A program made the position numbers and the translations under genes. Source: Candidatus Terraquivivens ruidianensis (GTDB lineage Archaea > Thermoproteota > Nitrososphaeria_A > Caldarchaeales > Wolframiiraptoraceae). Taken from it: DNA of 64,000 nt. Location of the stretch: contig JALNLA010000005.1 in NCBI GenBank assembly GCA_023267975.1, positions 36,958 through 100,957 on the forward strand, written 5' to 3'. The notes under the pieces were generated by a model. It did no database searches and had not been told where the DNA came from. It saw only the letters and a list, made by a program, of their open reading frames with translations. Shown here piece after piece: positions 49,607-58,662 of this stretch (position 1 is its first letter; each line of letters begins with the position of its first letter).

Positions 49607-50167
49607 CTAAACGAGACCAAGCATTTTGGCAACGAGCAGAACGCTCGCGATGCTCAAAAAATCTCCTATGAGCGTTATCATGGGCATCACCATTATATCA
49701 GGGTCGTACCCTTTCCTGAAGCTTAACACGGATAAGAGTATGCCGGATAATAAGGTGAAGAGCACTCCCATCATACCGGCAATTATGACTATAATCAGCA
49801 CCTTAAGCAACATGCTGCCCGTATTCAACGTTATTGAGTAAATAGGGGTAAGAATGAAGCTTATGTAAAGCACCGTAATAGTGCTAACTAACATGAGTGA
49901 AAATAGATTCATGCGTAACCCCTTATTCCTGCGTAATTTTGGCTCTATTGAGCCAAGGTAGAAGGCCGTTGTAAGCCTTGCCACTATAATCGTGCCTAGG
50001 TCACCAGCCATATCGTTAAGCGGTGGAACTATGGCTAGTAGCACGGGTAAGGAGATGAGGGCCTCTAATCGCATCTCCAGTAGGGCTCCCGAAAGCACCC
50101 CAACCGCGGCGGCTAGGGTTAGAGGTACCCGACTTTCCTTCAAAACTTTCCAGAAAACCCTGGTCAT
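49607..50167 (-). CDS. MgtE/SLC41-type divalent cation transporter, membrane half 2
   Basis: A 186-residue membrane protein of about five hydrophobic segments. The MgtE-type motif LLAIVPPLNDMAGDLGTIIVARLTT corresponds to the pore region, with the acidic pair in NDMAGD. A second acidic site lies in MPMITLIGDFLSIASVLL. The protein is half the size of a complete MgtE membrane domain, lacks N and CBS domains, and overlaps the preceding gene, the other half, by 4 bases. The two probably assemble as a heterodimer for Mg2+ or another divalent cation. Confidence 0.85.
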   Translation of the reverse strand: MTRVFWKVLKESRVPLTLAAAVGVLSGALLEMRLEALISLPVLLAIVPPLNDMAGDLGTIIVARLTTAFYLGSIEPKLRRNKGLRMNLFSLMLVSTITVLYISFILTPIYSITLNTGSMLLKVLIIVIIAGMMGVLFTLLSGILLSVLSFRKGYDPDIMVMPMITLIGDFLSIASVLLVAKMLGLV

Positions 50168-50727
50168 AGACCTAGCACCTTAACCGAGGCTATGACCGTC
50201 AAGAGACCTATCGTATCGCCAATCGTCGTTATGTAAGGTCCGATAACGTTATCTGGGTCTATTCCGTGCCTATAAAGCCATATGTCCGAAAAGAATGTGA
50301 CGTTAATTATGATCACGTTGGAGAGAAGCCCCGCAACCACGAAAATTCCTAACAGGTATAGCAGGGAAGGGCTAGCGCCCATGCATAGGGACACCAAATA
50401 TGCGAGTATGCCGATGAGTATCGATTGGGATATTCCTAAAACAAAGGATGCAAGGGCCTCCTCGAGGGCAAGGCCTCTTAACCTGTACTTAGGCTCCAGC
50501 TCGCCGATGTGGAGCCTCGTGGAAATTCGCGCGCCAAACGAGGAGAAGATGGCCCCCCTCATGTTCAAGAAGGCTGGTATCGCCGCTAGCATGCCAGGAA
50601 CTTTTTCCAGAACGCCCGTCATCGAGGATAGGATAATGCCGGCTACTATCCCACCGCTGACAGAGAGAAGCTCGGCAACCGTGGACTCCTTTACTATTTT
50701 CTTAACTTCGCTCATGTCGACGAGCAC
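50164..50727 (-). CDS. MgtE/SLC41-type divalent cation transporter, membrane half 1
   Basis: A 187-residue homologue of the following gene, about five membrane segments. The pore-like motif is PAFLNMRGAIFSSFGARIST, with the second acidic region GIDPDNVIGPYITTIGDTIG. The short soluble N-terminus (about 20 residues) has no CBS domains. Since the sister gene overlaps it by 4 bases and a PhoU/TrkA-C gene follows, the three look like one transport system with regulation moved from CBS to TrkA-C domains. ATG 50715 is an alternative start. Confidence 0.85.
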   Translation of the reverse strand: MLVDMSEVKKIVKESTVAELLSVSGGIVAGIILSSMTGVLEKVPGMLAAIPAFLNMRGAIFSSFGARISTRLHIGELEPKYRLRGLALEEALASFVLGISQSILIGILAYLVSLCMGASPSLLYLLGIFVVAGLLSNVIIINVTFFSDIWLYRHGIDPDNVIGPYITTIGDTIGLLTVIASVKVLGL

Positions 50728-50785
50728 TTGTCCAGCCCTTACGAGTATGCTATAATAAAAGTTTGCTATACTTTTTTTACAAAAA

Positions 50786-51601
50786 CTACTTTTTCTTTAC
50801 GACCCTCTTTTCTAGCCCCTCCAACATCGACTGAAGTGCTTGCCGGTCAGTAGCAGAAATACCCTTCCAATCTACGACGGCTACTTCAGGCTTTTCGACG
50901 CTCATCTCAAACGCCTGCGATGCCATATTTCTGGTTATTGGAAACGCGTACTTCGGTATCATGTGGCCAAAAGAGTACTCGCCAGAGAGCGTCAGCTTTG
51001 TGAATAGAGGGGCGTAATGCCCACCCCCAAAGCCTACGGCAGGTTCTAAAAGCTTCGGCCTTTCGATTGCGGCTATCGCTGCGGCGGCTACAACCTCAGC
51101 AGCATCTGCGTTGTTTAGCTCACTCTCCGGACCCCCAAATTCCACGAATATCAGGGGCTTTGTACTAAAGGGGCCGTGGTGCGTTACCTCGAGGCCGACG
51201 GACCAGCCGTACAACGAACCTACTCCTTCGTAGAGCGTAATTAGGGATGCCGTGAGCGCAGCGCAGGACGTTTTGGAAACTTTAAAGGCCCTACCGCCCT
51301 GGTTTGCATCCGGACCCCAATTCCCCACGGGGTGCGTGAGCAACGCCCTTATACCCTTCTCTGATACGTGCCTCGATACGGCAACAATAAGGGACACATC
51401 CAACCTATCGTCCACACCTTCGGCATGTATTAGCGGCATGTCAAGAGTCAAAAGGAGTATGTCGTTTTTTACAAATACGGGGTTGCCATCAAAGCGCCAA
51501 TCGGTCTCTTTAAAGCCAAAGTTCTCCAATAAGATGTTCTTTGCTAGTATCGATGCGGTGTCCTTAGTGGACGTCAATATAGCGGCCCTTCCCTTCATCA
51601 C
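50786..51601 (-). CDS. dtdA: D-aminoacyl-tRNA deacylase, archaeal/plant type
   Basis: Removes D-amino acids from mischarged tRNAs. The 271-residue protein shows FVKNDILLLTLDMPLIHAEG, THPVGNWGPDANQGGRAF, SVGLEVTHHGPFSTKPLIFV and VGFGGGHYAP, which are hallmarks of the GEK1/DTD2 family with its conserved His-rich active site. The C-terminus is basic (KRVVKKK). It is separate from the MgtE cluster by 58 bases and diverges from the methyltransferase gene. Confidence 0.93.
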   Translation of the reverse strand: MMKGRAAILTSTKDTASILAKNILLENFGFKETDWRFDGNPVFVKNDILLLTLDMPLIHAEGVDDRLDVSLIVAVSRHVSEKGIRALLTHPVGNWGPDANQGGRAFKVSKTSCAALTASLITLYEGVGSLYGWSVGLEVTHHGPFSTKPLIFVEFGGPESELNNADAAEVVAAAAIAAIERPKLLEPAVGFGGGHYAPLFTKLTLSGEYSFGHMIPKYAFPITRNMASQAFEMSVEKPEVAVVDWKGISATDRQALQSMLEGLEKRVVKKK

Positions 51602-51640
51602 GAATTCTGCTTAAATAGCCTCGGTTTTAACTGTTCTATC

Positions 51641-52501
51641 GTGAGATTCGAGCCCATCAACGAACCCCTACTCGCTGAACCTTTAGCGAAGAAGTTACTC
51701 GATGCGAGGAGACGTGGCCTTTCTGAGACCGCACTCTCCTTCGACCTCGCGCTTTCGAAAGAGCCGTGTAGGCTGACGAAGGAGGGGGTAGAGGTCAGGA
51801 ATAGGTTCGTGGACTGGGCTGTAATTGAGGAATCAGTGAAAAGGCCAAGAGACGTGTACGTTTTGAGGAGGAAGGCCGTGGAGCCGGCGGCAATAGCTGG
51901 TGAGCACTTTTACAAGCTCGTGATGGTAAGATGGGGTAAGCCACCGACGCTTGAGATTGACGGCATACACATGCATAGGATTAAGGACATCACGCCCGAC
52001 GAGGACACGAGGCTTAAGCTTAGTAATGTGAAAAGTTTCCACGGCAAGAGAGTTTTAGATACATGCATGGGTCTAGGCTATACGGCAATAGGTGCTATTT
52101 CAAGGGGCGCAGCCTCGGTCGTCACAGTAGAGGTGGACAAGAACGTACTAGAGTTGGCTAGAATTAACCCTTGGTCAAGAGAGCTGGCTAATGAGGATAT
52201 TGAAGTAATCCTTGGTGACGTATACGGAGTCGTGGATTATTTCGACAGAGAGTTTAACGTCATAATCCACGACCCGCCGCGTTTTTCCTTCGCTGGCCAC
52301 CTCTACAGCACGGAGTTTTACAAGAAGCTCGCCGCAATCTTGAAACCAAATGGCGTTTTGGTTCACTACGTCGGCCAGCCAGGCATAAAAAGGGGAATAA
52401 GATTCCAAGTAGGCGTGATGAGAAGGCTCAGGGAGGCGGGTTTTTCTGTTTACTTTGACGAAAACTCCATGAGCGTGGTTGCTCGACCTCTCTTCTTTTG
52501 A
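51641..52501 (+). CDS. Predicted archaeal SAM-dependent methyltransferase (COG2521-like)
   Basis: A 286-residue protein with an N-terminal accessory region (about residues 1-130) and a Rossmann methyltransferase domain. Motif I is VLDTCMGLGYTAIGA, the acidic ribose-binding residue is in VVTVEVDKNVLELA, and the catalytic-type motif is IHDPPRFSF, similar to RNA methylases of the NPPY/DPPR class. The substrate is unknown; RNA seems more likely than DNA from the motif. GTG 51641 is the start. Confidence 0.82.
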   Translation: MRFEPINEPLLAEPLAKKLLDARRRGLSETALSFDLALSKEPCRLTKEGVEVRNRFVDWAVIEESVKRPRDVYVLRRKAVEPAAIAGEHFYKLVMVRWGKPPTLEIDGIHMHRIKDITPDEDTRLKLSNVKSFHGKRVLDTCMGLGYTAIGAISRGAASVVTVEVDKNVLELARINPWSRELANEDIEVILGDVYGVVDYFDREFNVIIHDPPRFSFAGHLYSTEFYKKLAAILKPNGVLVHYVGQPGIKRGIRFQVGVMRRLREAGFSVYFDENSMSVVARPLFF

Positions 52502-52631
52502 CTCGTTTCTATGCCCGTTAATCTCAGACACTGTAGCGATGGATACTGTGAAAAAAGCCAGAGCTAAAATTAACTCTGTTTTCAAAGAGTTAAAACTTTT
52601 AAGGGTCGCCTCACTACAGGGCTTCTGCCGG

Positions 52632-54224
52632 ATGGAAGAGAACAGGATAATCGGAAAAGGGACATGGCTGGACTCGGTAGCCAGTAGGATAGTCAAGCGT
52701 GAAAGCTCTTTGGGTAGGGATATGAGCATGATTAGGACCGAGAGTGGTCTCGGCGCCTCAGGAATACCGCATGTCGGTAGCTTGGCGGATGCTGTTAGGG
52801 CTTATGGTGTCACGCTTGCTCTCAGGAACATGGGTTACAATTCCGAGACTGTGGCATTTGCGGACGACATGGATGGATTGAGAAGGGTACCTTTTGGCAT
52901 GCCCCCTTGGCTCCAAGAATATCTACTCAAGCCAGTATCCCATGTACCAGATCCGTTTGGCTGTCACAATTCTTACGGCGAGCACATGAGCGGTATGCTA
53001 AGGGATGCTCTTGACACCATCGGCGTAGAGTACAAGTTCTTTTCTGGTAGGAGGGTTTACGAGGAGGGCATGCTAGTCAGCGAGATAGACAGGATTTTGA
53101 GACATTCATCCGCTATAGGTCGAATGATTTACGAAACCGTAGGCCAAGATAAATTCACGAGGACTCTACCGTACTTCCCGATATGTAAAGGATGCGGTAG
53201 GATATACACCGCAAACGCCTACGAATACGATCAAGAAAGGCTCATTGTAAAATACAGGTGCGAGGGTGTCGAGATAAAGGGCAAGAAGTTAGAAGGATGC
53301 GGATACGAGGGCGAAGCGGACATAAGGAAGGGTGACGGAAAGCTGGCATGGAAAGTGGAATTCGCCGCTAGGTGGGCGAGGCTTGACATAAGGTTCGAGG
53401 CTTACGGAAAAGATATAGCGGATTCGGTTAAGGTGAACGACTTAGTAGCCGAACGTATCTTGGGCTTCATACCGCCTTACCACATCAGGTACGAGATGTT
53501 TCTAGATGAGTATGGGAGAAAGATATCCAAGTCCACTGGCAACATCCTTACCCCGCAGGATTGGCTGAAATACGGAACGCCCGAGAGCCTGCTTCTACTC
53601 GTGTACAAAAGGTATGCCGGAACTAGGAGGATCTCGTACAAGACCATACCCAAACTGATGGACGAGGTTGACTACATAGAGGACATTTACTTCGGTAAGC
53701 AAAAAGTAGCCACAAAAACGGCCGAAATGCGCCTAAAAGGCCTGTACGAGTACATCCATCACCTTAAGCCGCCGAGCCAGCCTAAGACGCACGTACCCTA
53801 TAACCTGCTAGTAGAGCTGGCCAGCTTTGCCCCTCAGGGGAAAGTTGAGGAATTTTTAGCCTCTAGGCTTCTCAAGTATGGTTACAAGGTCGATGAGGAA
53901 GTATCGAGGAAGATTAATTTAGCGATAAACTACGCACAGAGGTTTGGCAGGGTAAAAAGGGGCCTAGTGGAGCTAAGCGAGAATGAAAGGACGGCGGTCA
54001 GACAGCTAGCGTCTAAGATACTCGAGGTGAAGAGTCCTGAGGAGCTTCAGCATAGTATCTTCGAACTCGCCCGTTCTAACGGAATAGAGCCTCAGCAATT
54101 CTTCAGGAGGCTTTACGAAATATTCTTGGGTATGTCGAGAGGGCCGAGGTTGGGTCCTTACCTGTTTGACATAGGCAAGGATGAGGTCCTCAGGCTACTC
54201 GAACCTTACCTGCGCTCCACATGA
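52632..54224 (+). CDS. lysS: Lysyl-tRNA synthetase, class I
   Basis: Class I (Rossmann-type) LysRS found in many archaea and few bacteria. The HIGH-equivalent is in ASGIPHVGSLADAVRAYG and the KMSKS-equivalent is GRKISKSTGNIL. A zinc-like domain has CKGCGRIY and EGCGYEG. WKVEFAARWARLDIRFEAYGKD is a family signature and the C-terminal helical domain binds the anticodon. ATG 52632 gives 530 residues; the upstream open frame overlaps the previous gene, and ACTTTTAAG near 52590 is a fitting TATA element. Confidence 0.95.
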   Translation: MEENRIIGKGTWLDSVASRIVKRESSLGRDMSMIRTESGLGASGIPHVGSLADAVRAYGVTLALRNMGYNSETVAFADDMDGLRRVPFGMPPWLQEYLLKPVSHVPDPFGCHNSYGEHMSGMLRDALDTIGVEYKFFSGRRVYEEGMLVSEIDRILRHSSAIGRMIYETVGQDKFTRTLPYFPICKGCGRIYTANAYEYDQERLIVKYRCEGVEIKGKKLEGCGYEGEADIRKGDGKLAWKVEFAARWARLDIRFEAYGKDIADSVKVNDLVAERILGFIPPYHIRYEMFLDEYGRKISKSTGNILTPQDWLKYGTPESLLLLVYKRYAGTRRISYKTIPKLMDEVDYIEDIYFGKQKVATKTAEMRLKGLYEYIHHLKPPSQPKTHVPYNLLVELASFAPQGKVEEFLASRLLKYGYKVDEEVSRKINLAINYAQRFGRVKRGLVELSENERTAVRQLASKILEVKSPEELQHSIFELARSNGIEPQQFFRRLYEIFLGMSRGPRLGPYLFDIGKDEVLRLLEPYLRST

Positions 54225-54307
54225 ATTAAAATGTCTTATGATGAAATCGCAAACACTTAAATACGCCCCGAAGAACTTAGTGACAAAAAAAGCGTGGTAA
54301 AAGAGGT

Positions 54308-54733
54308 TTGAGCGGGTTAGTAAAAATTGGTAACCTGAATCCGTGGTCACGCTCCGTAAACCTTCTTGCGAAGGTTGTAAAGAAGGACGAAGAGAGGCTT
54401 GTGGCCTCAAAGTTTGATCAGAGGGAGCATAGGCTTACTGAGACGCTGATCGCCGATGAGACTGGCGCTATAACGCTGGTACTTTGGGACGAAAACGTAG
54501 ACAAAATAAACGAGGGGGACGTTGTCAAAATCACTAACGCTTTCGTTAAACCGTTCAAGGGCTTTATGCAACTAAACCTTGGAAGGTACGGCTCGATAGA
54601 AATAGTTGACGAGAAAATCCCGAGTGTCAACACGGAAAACAACCTTTCGACGAAGACCGTACCTCGTGAAGAAGGTTACAGCGGGCCACGAGGAAGAAGG
54701 TTCCAAACGGGAAGAAGAAGTAGGCAAAGGTAA
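54308..54733 (+). CDS. ssb: Single OB-fold single-stranded DNA-binding protein, crenarchaeal type
   Basis: A 141-residue protein with one N-terminal OB fold (about residues 5-105) and a flexible basic tail, like Sulfolobus SSB. Motifs are VKIGNLNPWSRSVNLLAKVV, LTETLIADETGAITLVLWDE, INEGDVVKITNAFVKPFKG and LNLGRYGSIEIV. The tail has RGRRFQTGRRSRQR. TTG 54308 begins SGLVKIGNL. It opens a neighbourhood that also contains Hjc, NreA and an uncharacterised coiled-coil protein. Confidence 0.9.
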   Translation: MSGLVKIGNLNPWSRSVNLLAKVVKKDEERLVASKFDQREHRLTETLIADETGAITLVLWDENVDKINEGDVVKITNAFVKPFKGFMQLNLGRYGSIEIVDEKIPSVNTENNLSTKTVPREEGYSGPRGRRFQTGRRSRQR

Positions 54734-54810
54734 ATTAAAGGGCTAAAAGCAATAGATGACGTCTCTTGAGCCAAACACTAATTAGTGACCGTTATGCAAA
54801 GCTACGACGG

Positions 54811-54873
54811 ATGATGATAGCGGGTATTTCAGAGTTACTATGTAACGATGAAGAGTCCGTGCAGGAACTGATA
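54811..54873 (+). ncRNA. Candidate C/D box guide sRNA 4
   Basis: Box C is ATGATGA (54811-54817). A C'-like ACGATGA (54845-54851) and box D CTGA (54868-54871) follow in order, but the D' position reads CAGA and no good terminal stem is visible. Length suits an archaeal C/D sRNA. The surrounding spacer 54734-54958 has no protein-coding signal. Weaker than the candidates at 11540 and 24664. Confidence 0.28.
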
Positions 54874-54958
54874 CCAAGGTATTAAGACGAACATCCGGTT
54901 TAACCCTACAAACAATATTTTTATATTCATTATTTAAATAAATTCGATAGAAAAGCCC

Positions 54959-56428
54959 TTGACAGAGGAAGGAGTTTTTAAAGAAGGTGAATCGAGCCAG
55001 AAGATAGAAGAGTTAATACGTAGGCTGAATAGAGCCGGAGTTCCACTACAGAAGCTCGAAGATTTCCTTGACGTTGTAGAGAACGTTGCAAAAGAGCCCT
55101 CAAAAATCAGATACTATGCGACAGCTATGACTAGGTTAAGAAGGCTGGAAAAGGAGGCTGGAAAGAGCATAGGTGCCCTGCTGAAGGAGTACGAGAAGAA
55201 GGCAAGGGAGCTCGTAACGATAGAATATGCGATAGAGGATCTGAGGAAGAAGAGAGCAAGGCTTGAAGAGGATTTAGAGATTTACATGCAGCAAAGGAAG
55301 CTTACTCTAGAAACCGTGAACAAAGTTAACTCTCTGCTCTCAGTTCTGGAACAATCCAAGCTAGGCCTAGAGGACGTTGAGAGGCTTGTCGCTGTGTTGA
55401 ACTCCATAAAAAGCACACGAGGTGACCCTAAGGACGTGATCGAGCAGATAATTAAAGCTGGTGACTTAAGTAAGCGAATCGCGGAGCTGGAGCAGAAACT
55501 GAAAGAGGCTGAGATGCTGGTAAAAGATGCCAGCATGAAACGGGACTCGCTCATCCAAGAGTGTGCCGAGCTCCTTAACACCGTGTCGGACTCTACTGCG
55601 ATAAAATCTGCTCTAGAGGATTTAAGAACTCAGCGCGATGGTCTAAAACAGGAAGTTGAAGAGCTGAAGAGGCTACACGATACTCTCCATGCCGAGTATT
55701 CATCGCTACTTGAAATGAGGGGTACTGTAAAGGAGTTGCTTTCGGCGCTGGAATATAAGAGAGAAGAGCTTAAGAGGCTGGATGAGGAAGTGTCAAAGAA
55801 GCAGACAACCCTCAAAGAGCTGGAGGATGAGCTGAATGCTGCTAGGTCTCTGCTTACGCTGCTCTCTGAGCCCCAAGCTACCCAACCCGAGGACATAGAA
55901 GCCATCATCCAACAACTGAATAACATATTAAAGATAAAGCGCGGCGAGCTTCCGATGCTGAAGCCACTGGAAGGGCATCTTTTAGAGAAGGCGAGAAGGA
56001 GGTTGGTGGAGTTGGTCATGCCGGCCCTATCTGGCGAGTTTGTTCCCAAGTGGGTCTTCGAGAGGCTTGAGAAGCAGTTTGAGAGCCTAGTGGAGAAAAG
56101 GGCGAAATTGGAAGAGGAATTGCAATCCCTAAAGAGCTCCCTCAAATCTATGCATGTTGAAGTGTCCGCTGAGACATCAAAGGATGTTGAACAAGTAACT
56201 TTTCTGACAAAAACCACTACAGGAGAAAGAGTGCCTAAAGCGCCGAGCGGTAAGAAGGTCAAGATAATATGCAGGTACTGTAGGGCTGGAACCCTAGTCT
56301 GGCTGCCTAGTGTTGAGGAGCTGGTGGAGCTGAAGAGCAAGGGCGAATCCATGAAGATGACGTGCTCTTCCTGTAATAAGGCCAACGCCATAGACCCAGA
56401 CATTATCCTTAAACTCTACCAGAGGTAA
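54959..56428 (+). CDS. Long coiled-coil protein with a C-terminal zinc-ribbon-like domain
   Basis: A 489-residue protein I cannot place in a named family. Residues about 10-60 are a short helical domain. About 60-300 form an extended heptad coiled coil (for example ELEQKLKEAEMLVKDASMKR and LKQEVEELKRLHDTLHAEYS). A helical interruption at about 330-370 (RARRLVELVMPALSG-like) precedes more coiled coil, and the last 60 residues have ICRYCRAG and TCSSCNKAN, a four-cysteine zinc site. No Walker motif is present, so it is not an SMC/Rad50 ATPase. TTG 54959 is the start. It lies between SSB and a small protein next to Hjc and NreA, suggesting a structural role in DNA processing; that role is inference. 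Confidence 0.75.
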   Translation: MTEEGVFKEGESSQKIEELIRRLNRAGVPLQKLEDFLDVVENVAKEPSKIRYYATAMTRLRRLEKEAGKSIGALLKEYEKKARELVTIEYAIEDLRKKRARLEEDLEIYMQQRKLTLETVNKVNSLLSVLEQSKLGLEDVERLVAVLNSIKSTRGDPKDVIEQIIKAGDLSKRIAELEQKLKEAEMLVKDASMKRDSLIQECAELLNTVSDSTAIKSALEDLRTQRDGLKQEVEELKRLHDTLHAEYSSLLEMRGTVKELLSALEYKREELKRLDEEVSKKQTTLKELEDELNAARSLLTLLSEPQATQPEDIEAIIQQLNNILKIKRGELPMLKPLEGHLLEKARRRLVELVMPALSGEFVPKWVFERLEKQFESLVEKRAKLEEELQSLKSSLKSMHVEVSAETSKDVEQVTFLTKTTTGERVPKAPSGKKVKIICRYCRAGTLVWLPSVEELVELKSKGESMKMTCSSCNKANAIDPDIILKLYQR

Positions 56429-56436
56429 GATAATGT

Positions 56437-56853
56437 ATGCGTAGCCCCCACCCAGTAGTATTGATGCTTAGCTGGAAAACAAGGTTACTGAGCCCCGAGG
56501 ACATAGAGATGATCTTGGCAGCCATAGCGAATATACACGTCCAACCCTTCACTTTAACACAGATAGCCGAATTACTGCCGCCAGAGATTACCGCGGATAA
56601 GAAAAAGAGGAGGAGCGTATCAAATTTACTTCAAGCACTCGTCCAAATAGGATATTTGTCAAAACCTTCTGAGAGGAAATGGCTCAAGAATTCACGGTCG
56701 CTTAGCCACTTTCTCAGCCCCTTATTAATAGAGCTTGGTGAGGTGGAAAAGAGGGTCGCTGCACAGCCACATGAGGAGAGGGTGATAAGGCTCAATCAGG
56801 CATCAGAAAAGGGGCAAGGTGAGAAAAGATACGCTAAGAGCTTAGGTCTTTAG
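56437..56853 (+). CDS. Small protein with a winged-helix-like region
   Basis: A 138-residue protein following the coiled-coil gene after 8 bases. Residues about 15-75 (SPEDIEMILAAIANIHVQPF, then TLTQIAELLPPEITADKKKR, LLQALVQIGYLSKPSERKW) look like a winged helix with a basic third helix. The tail is charged. No family is recognised. A start at ATG 56464 (MLSWKTRLL) is possible. It converges with Hjc, overlapping it by 20 bases. Confidence 0.55.
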   Translation: MRSPHPVVLMLSWKTRLLSPEDIEMILAAIANIHVQPFTLTQIAELLPPEITADKKKRRSVSNLLQALVQIGYLSKPSERKWLKNSRSLSHFLSPLLIELGEVEKRVAAQPHEERVIRLNQASEKGQGEKRYAKSLGL

Positions 56854-57265
56854 GTTTTCTCTTTATTATAATAGGGCGGTCAGTTTCTTCTGGAACCTGG
56901 ATGAATTCCCATCCATAACCCATGAACCTAACCGCCACAACTGGTTTTGCTGTAAACTCTTCTCCGCAGTGTGGACACCTTAAACGGAACATTCTGCAAA
57001 ACTCGAGGAGTCTCTTAACCTGCTCCCTGTTAAGCATGACGTAAGATTTCCTACTCGATTTAACCTCTATCGCATAAAGCTCTCCGTTCTCGACAGCTAT
57101 GACATCGGGCTTCGCCATCTTTCCGCTTCCGCTCCCAGGAGTCCTTATCGCATACCATCCGGGCCAGCCCCTGCTGACTAGCTTTTTGACCAATGTATAT
57201 TCGCTCTCGTAGCCGATCCTTGCCTTATACCTAGGAGAAAGCACATCCTTAGGTTTCTTGGGCAT
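56834..57265 (-). CDS. hjc: Holliday junction resolvase Hjc, with a cysteine-rich insertion
   Basis: Archaeal resolvase of the PD-(D/E)XK fold that cuts four-way junctions. The catalytic set is RIGYESEYTLVKKLVSRG (Glu), KPDVIAVENGELYAIEVKSS (Asp...ExK) and a following Arg/Lys region. An unusual CRMFRLRCPHCGEEF segment near residue 100 offers three cysteines and may bind zinc. ATG 57265 (MPKKPKDVLSPRYK) is chosen because a TATA-like TTATATG lies about 30 bases upstream; the frame could begin at 57307. NreA lies upstream on the same strand. Confidence 0.88.
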   Translation of the reverse strand: MPKKPKDVLSPRYKARIGYESEYTLVKKLVSRGWPGWYAIRTPGSGSGKMAKPDVIAVENGELYAIEVKSSRKSYVMLNREQVKRLLEFCRMFRLRCPHCGEEFTAKPVVAVRFMGYGWEFIQVPEETDRPIIIKRKPKDLSS

Positions 57266-57369
57266 CCTATACACCGTTATTACATTATCCTTATACATAT
57301 AAGCCACTTCCGCCTCCTTTACTGTCAGACATTCTCGGGGTAAAACGACGGCCCCGGTAAACTTGGGGC

Positions 57370-58608
57370 CTATTCCAGCCTAGCCTGAGTTTTTAAAAAG
57401 TCCAGCAACCAGCTTGCCTTTGTCCACTTTCCGATGGAAAGTCTTAACCTTGATGATAGAAGCGAGAGAGCCTCCTCCAGCGTACTTGCCTTAAAGCATC
57501 GTATACTGAGGGCCTTCCTGCTTATCTCCCTGAGCCTCCAGACGCCCAGCGGTAACCATCCAGGGAAGACCTCAATAAAGACAATGGCAGCCGCCTGCCT
57601 ATTCCTAGCTGATAGGTGCTCCAATACTGGAAGCCTTACTGCATGATAAGCACCGCCGATATTCTCGGGATACTTCTCCGGGAATGCTGGGAACTCATGG
57701 TCTGCATAAGGAAGGTCGCTGGGCATGCTGTACCAGTACTCGAGTACCTCGAACGCCCACCTGAACGGAAGCAGGAGGATATGAATCCTGTTGTGTAATG
57801 CCTCAAACCCATAAACCTCGTAACAACCTATCAACGGGTACCTCATAACTTCCTTCCTGAGTGCTTTCCCGATTATGTCGTCAACGGCCGTTATGCTCCA
57901 TTCCGTAGGCACAATCTTTCTTTCATTCTTCACACCAAGGAGACCGACCGAGAAGAGTCTGGTCACATGCTCCTGTCTCGTACCCGAGCGGTACATGCTT
58001 AGAATAGCATCCGTAGACTTCAGGTCGGTGTCCGATACCGCCTTTTCAACAGGCTTTGGGACGCTTGGATTCTCCGTAAGCCTTACTCTCAGGAGCGGTG
58101 CTGAAGGACCTATGGGCGGCTCCCTTATGTGGAAGGAGGGCTTTAGCGTGGGCCTACTCTCCAGCTCCATCTCGGCATCTACTGGCGTCGAGGACATTGC
58201 TAACTCTTGGAAGGACTCGATAAGCCTACTCGGCATCCTTGCCGCAACAACGCCTGTCCTTCTCTTGCCGTGGAGTAGGCTGAGCCTCATGAAGAGGAGC
58301 TCGTCTATGGAGAAGTTTAACCATCTTTCATGCGTATCCAGCAGTCCTACAATGTTTTTTTCCATTGTAGAGATGGCAGGACCGACGTTTACCCTTGGGT
58401 ATCCCCACTCACCTACAAACACAGTTGGTGGGCTTACACCGAACACCATCCTATCCTGAAACTTTTCTATATGTATCCATGCGGACAGCCTCTTAACGAA
58501 TGGACACACGGCTGGCCTACATGCCGAGAGCTTGCCCCTGCAAACTGGACAGAAATCCCTCCTCTCGCCTTTTGCCTCAAACCCGCCAAACCTGTACTCG
58601 TGTTGCAA
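57370..58608 (-). CDS. nreA: DNA repair protein NreA
   Basis: Archaeal protein linked to DNA-damage tolerance and PCNA. The N-terminal zinc site reads CPVCRGKLSACRPAVCPFVK. The core has VFVGEWGYPRVNVGPAI, and a later EVYGFEALHNRIHILLLPFRW is characteristic of the Nre family. The last residues ASWLLDFLKTQ weakly resemble a PCNA-interacting peptide. At 412 residues the length is normal. TTG 58608 is the start. It is followed on the same strand by Hjc. Confidence 0.9.
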   Translation of the reverse strand: MQHEYRFGGFEAKGERRDFCPVCRGKLSACRPAVCPFVKRLSAWIHIEKFQDRMVFGVSPPTVFVGEWGYPRVNVGPAISTMEKNIVGLLDTHERWLNFSIDELLFMRLSLLHGKRRTGVVAARMPSRLIESFQELAMSSTPVDAEMELESRPTLKPSFHIREPPIGPSAPLLRVRLTENPSVPKPVEKAVSDTDLKSTDAILSMYRSGTRQEHVTRLFSVGLLGVKNERKIVPTEWSITAVDDIIGKALRKEVMRYPLIGCYEVYGFEALHNRIHILLLPFRWAFEVLEYWYSMPSDLPYADHEFPAFPEKYPENIGGAYHAVRLPVLEHLSARNRQAAAIVFIEVFPGWLPLGVWRLREISRKALSIRCFKASTLEEALSLLSSRLRLSIGKWTKASWLLDFLKTQARLE

Positions 58609-58662
58609 TCCGCAGATTTTTGTTCAAGAGTTATATAAAATTGTAAAAGGTCTTTAGAGCCT

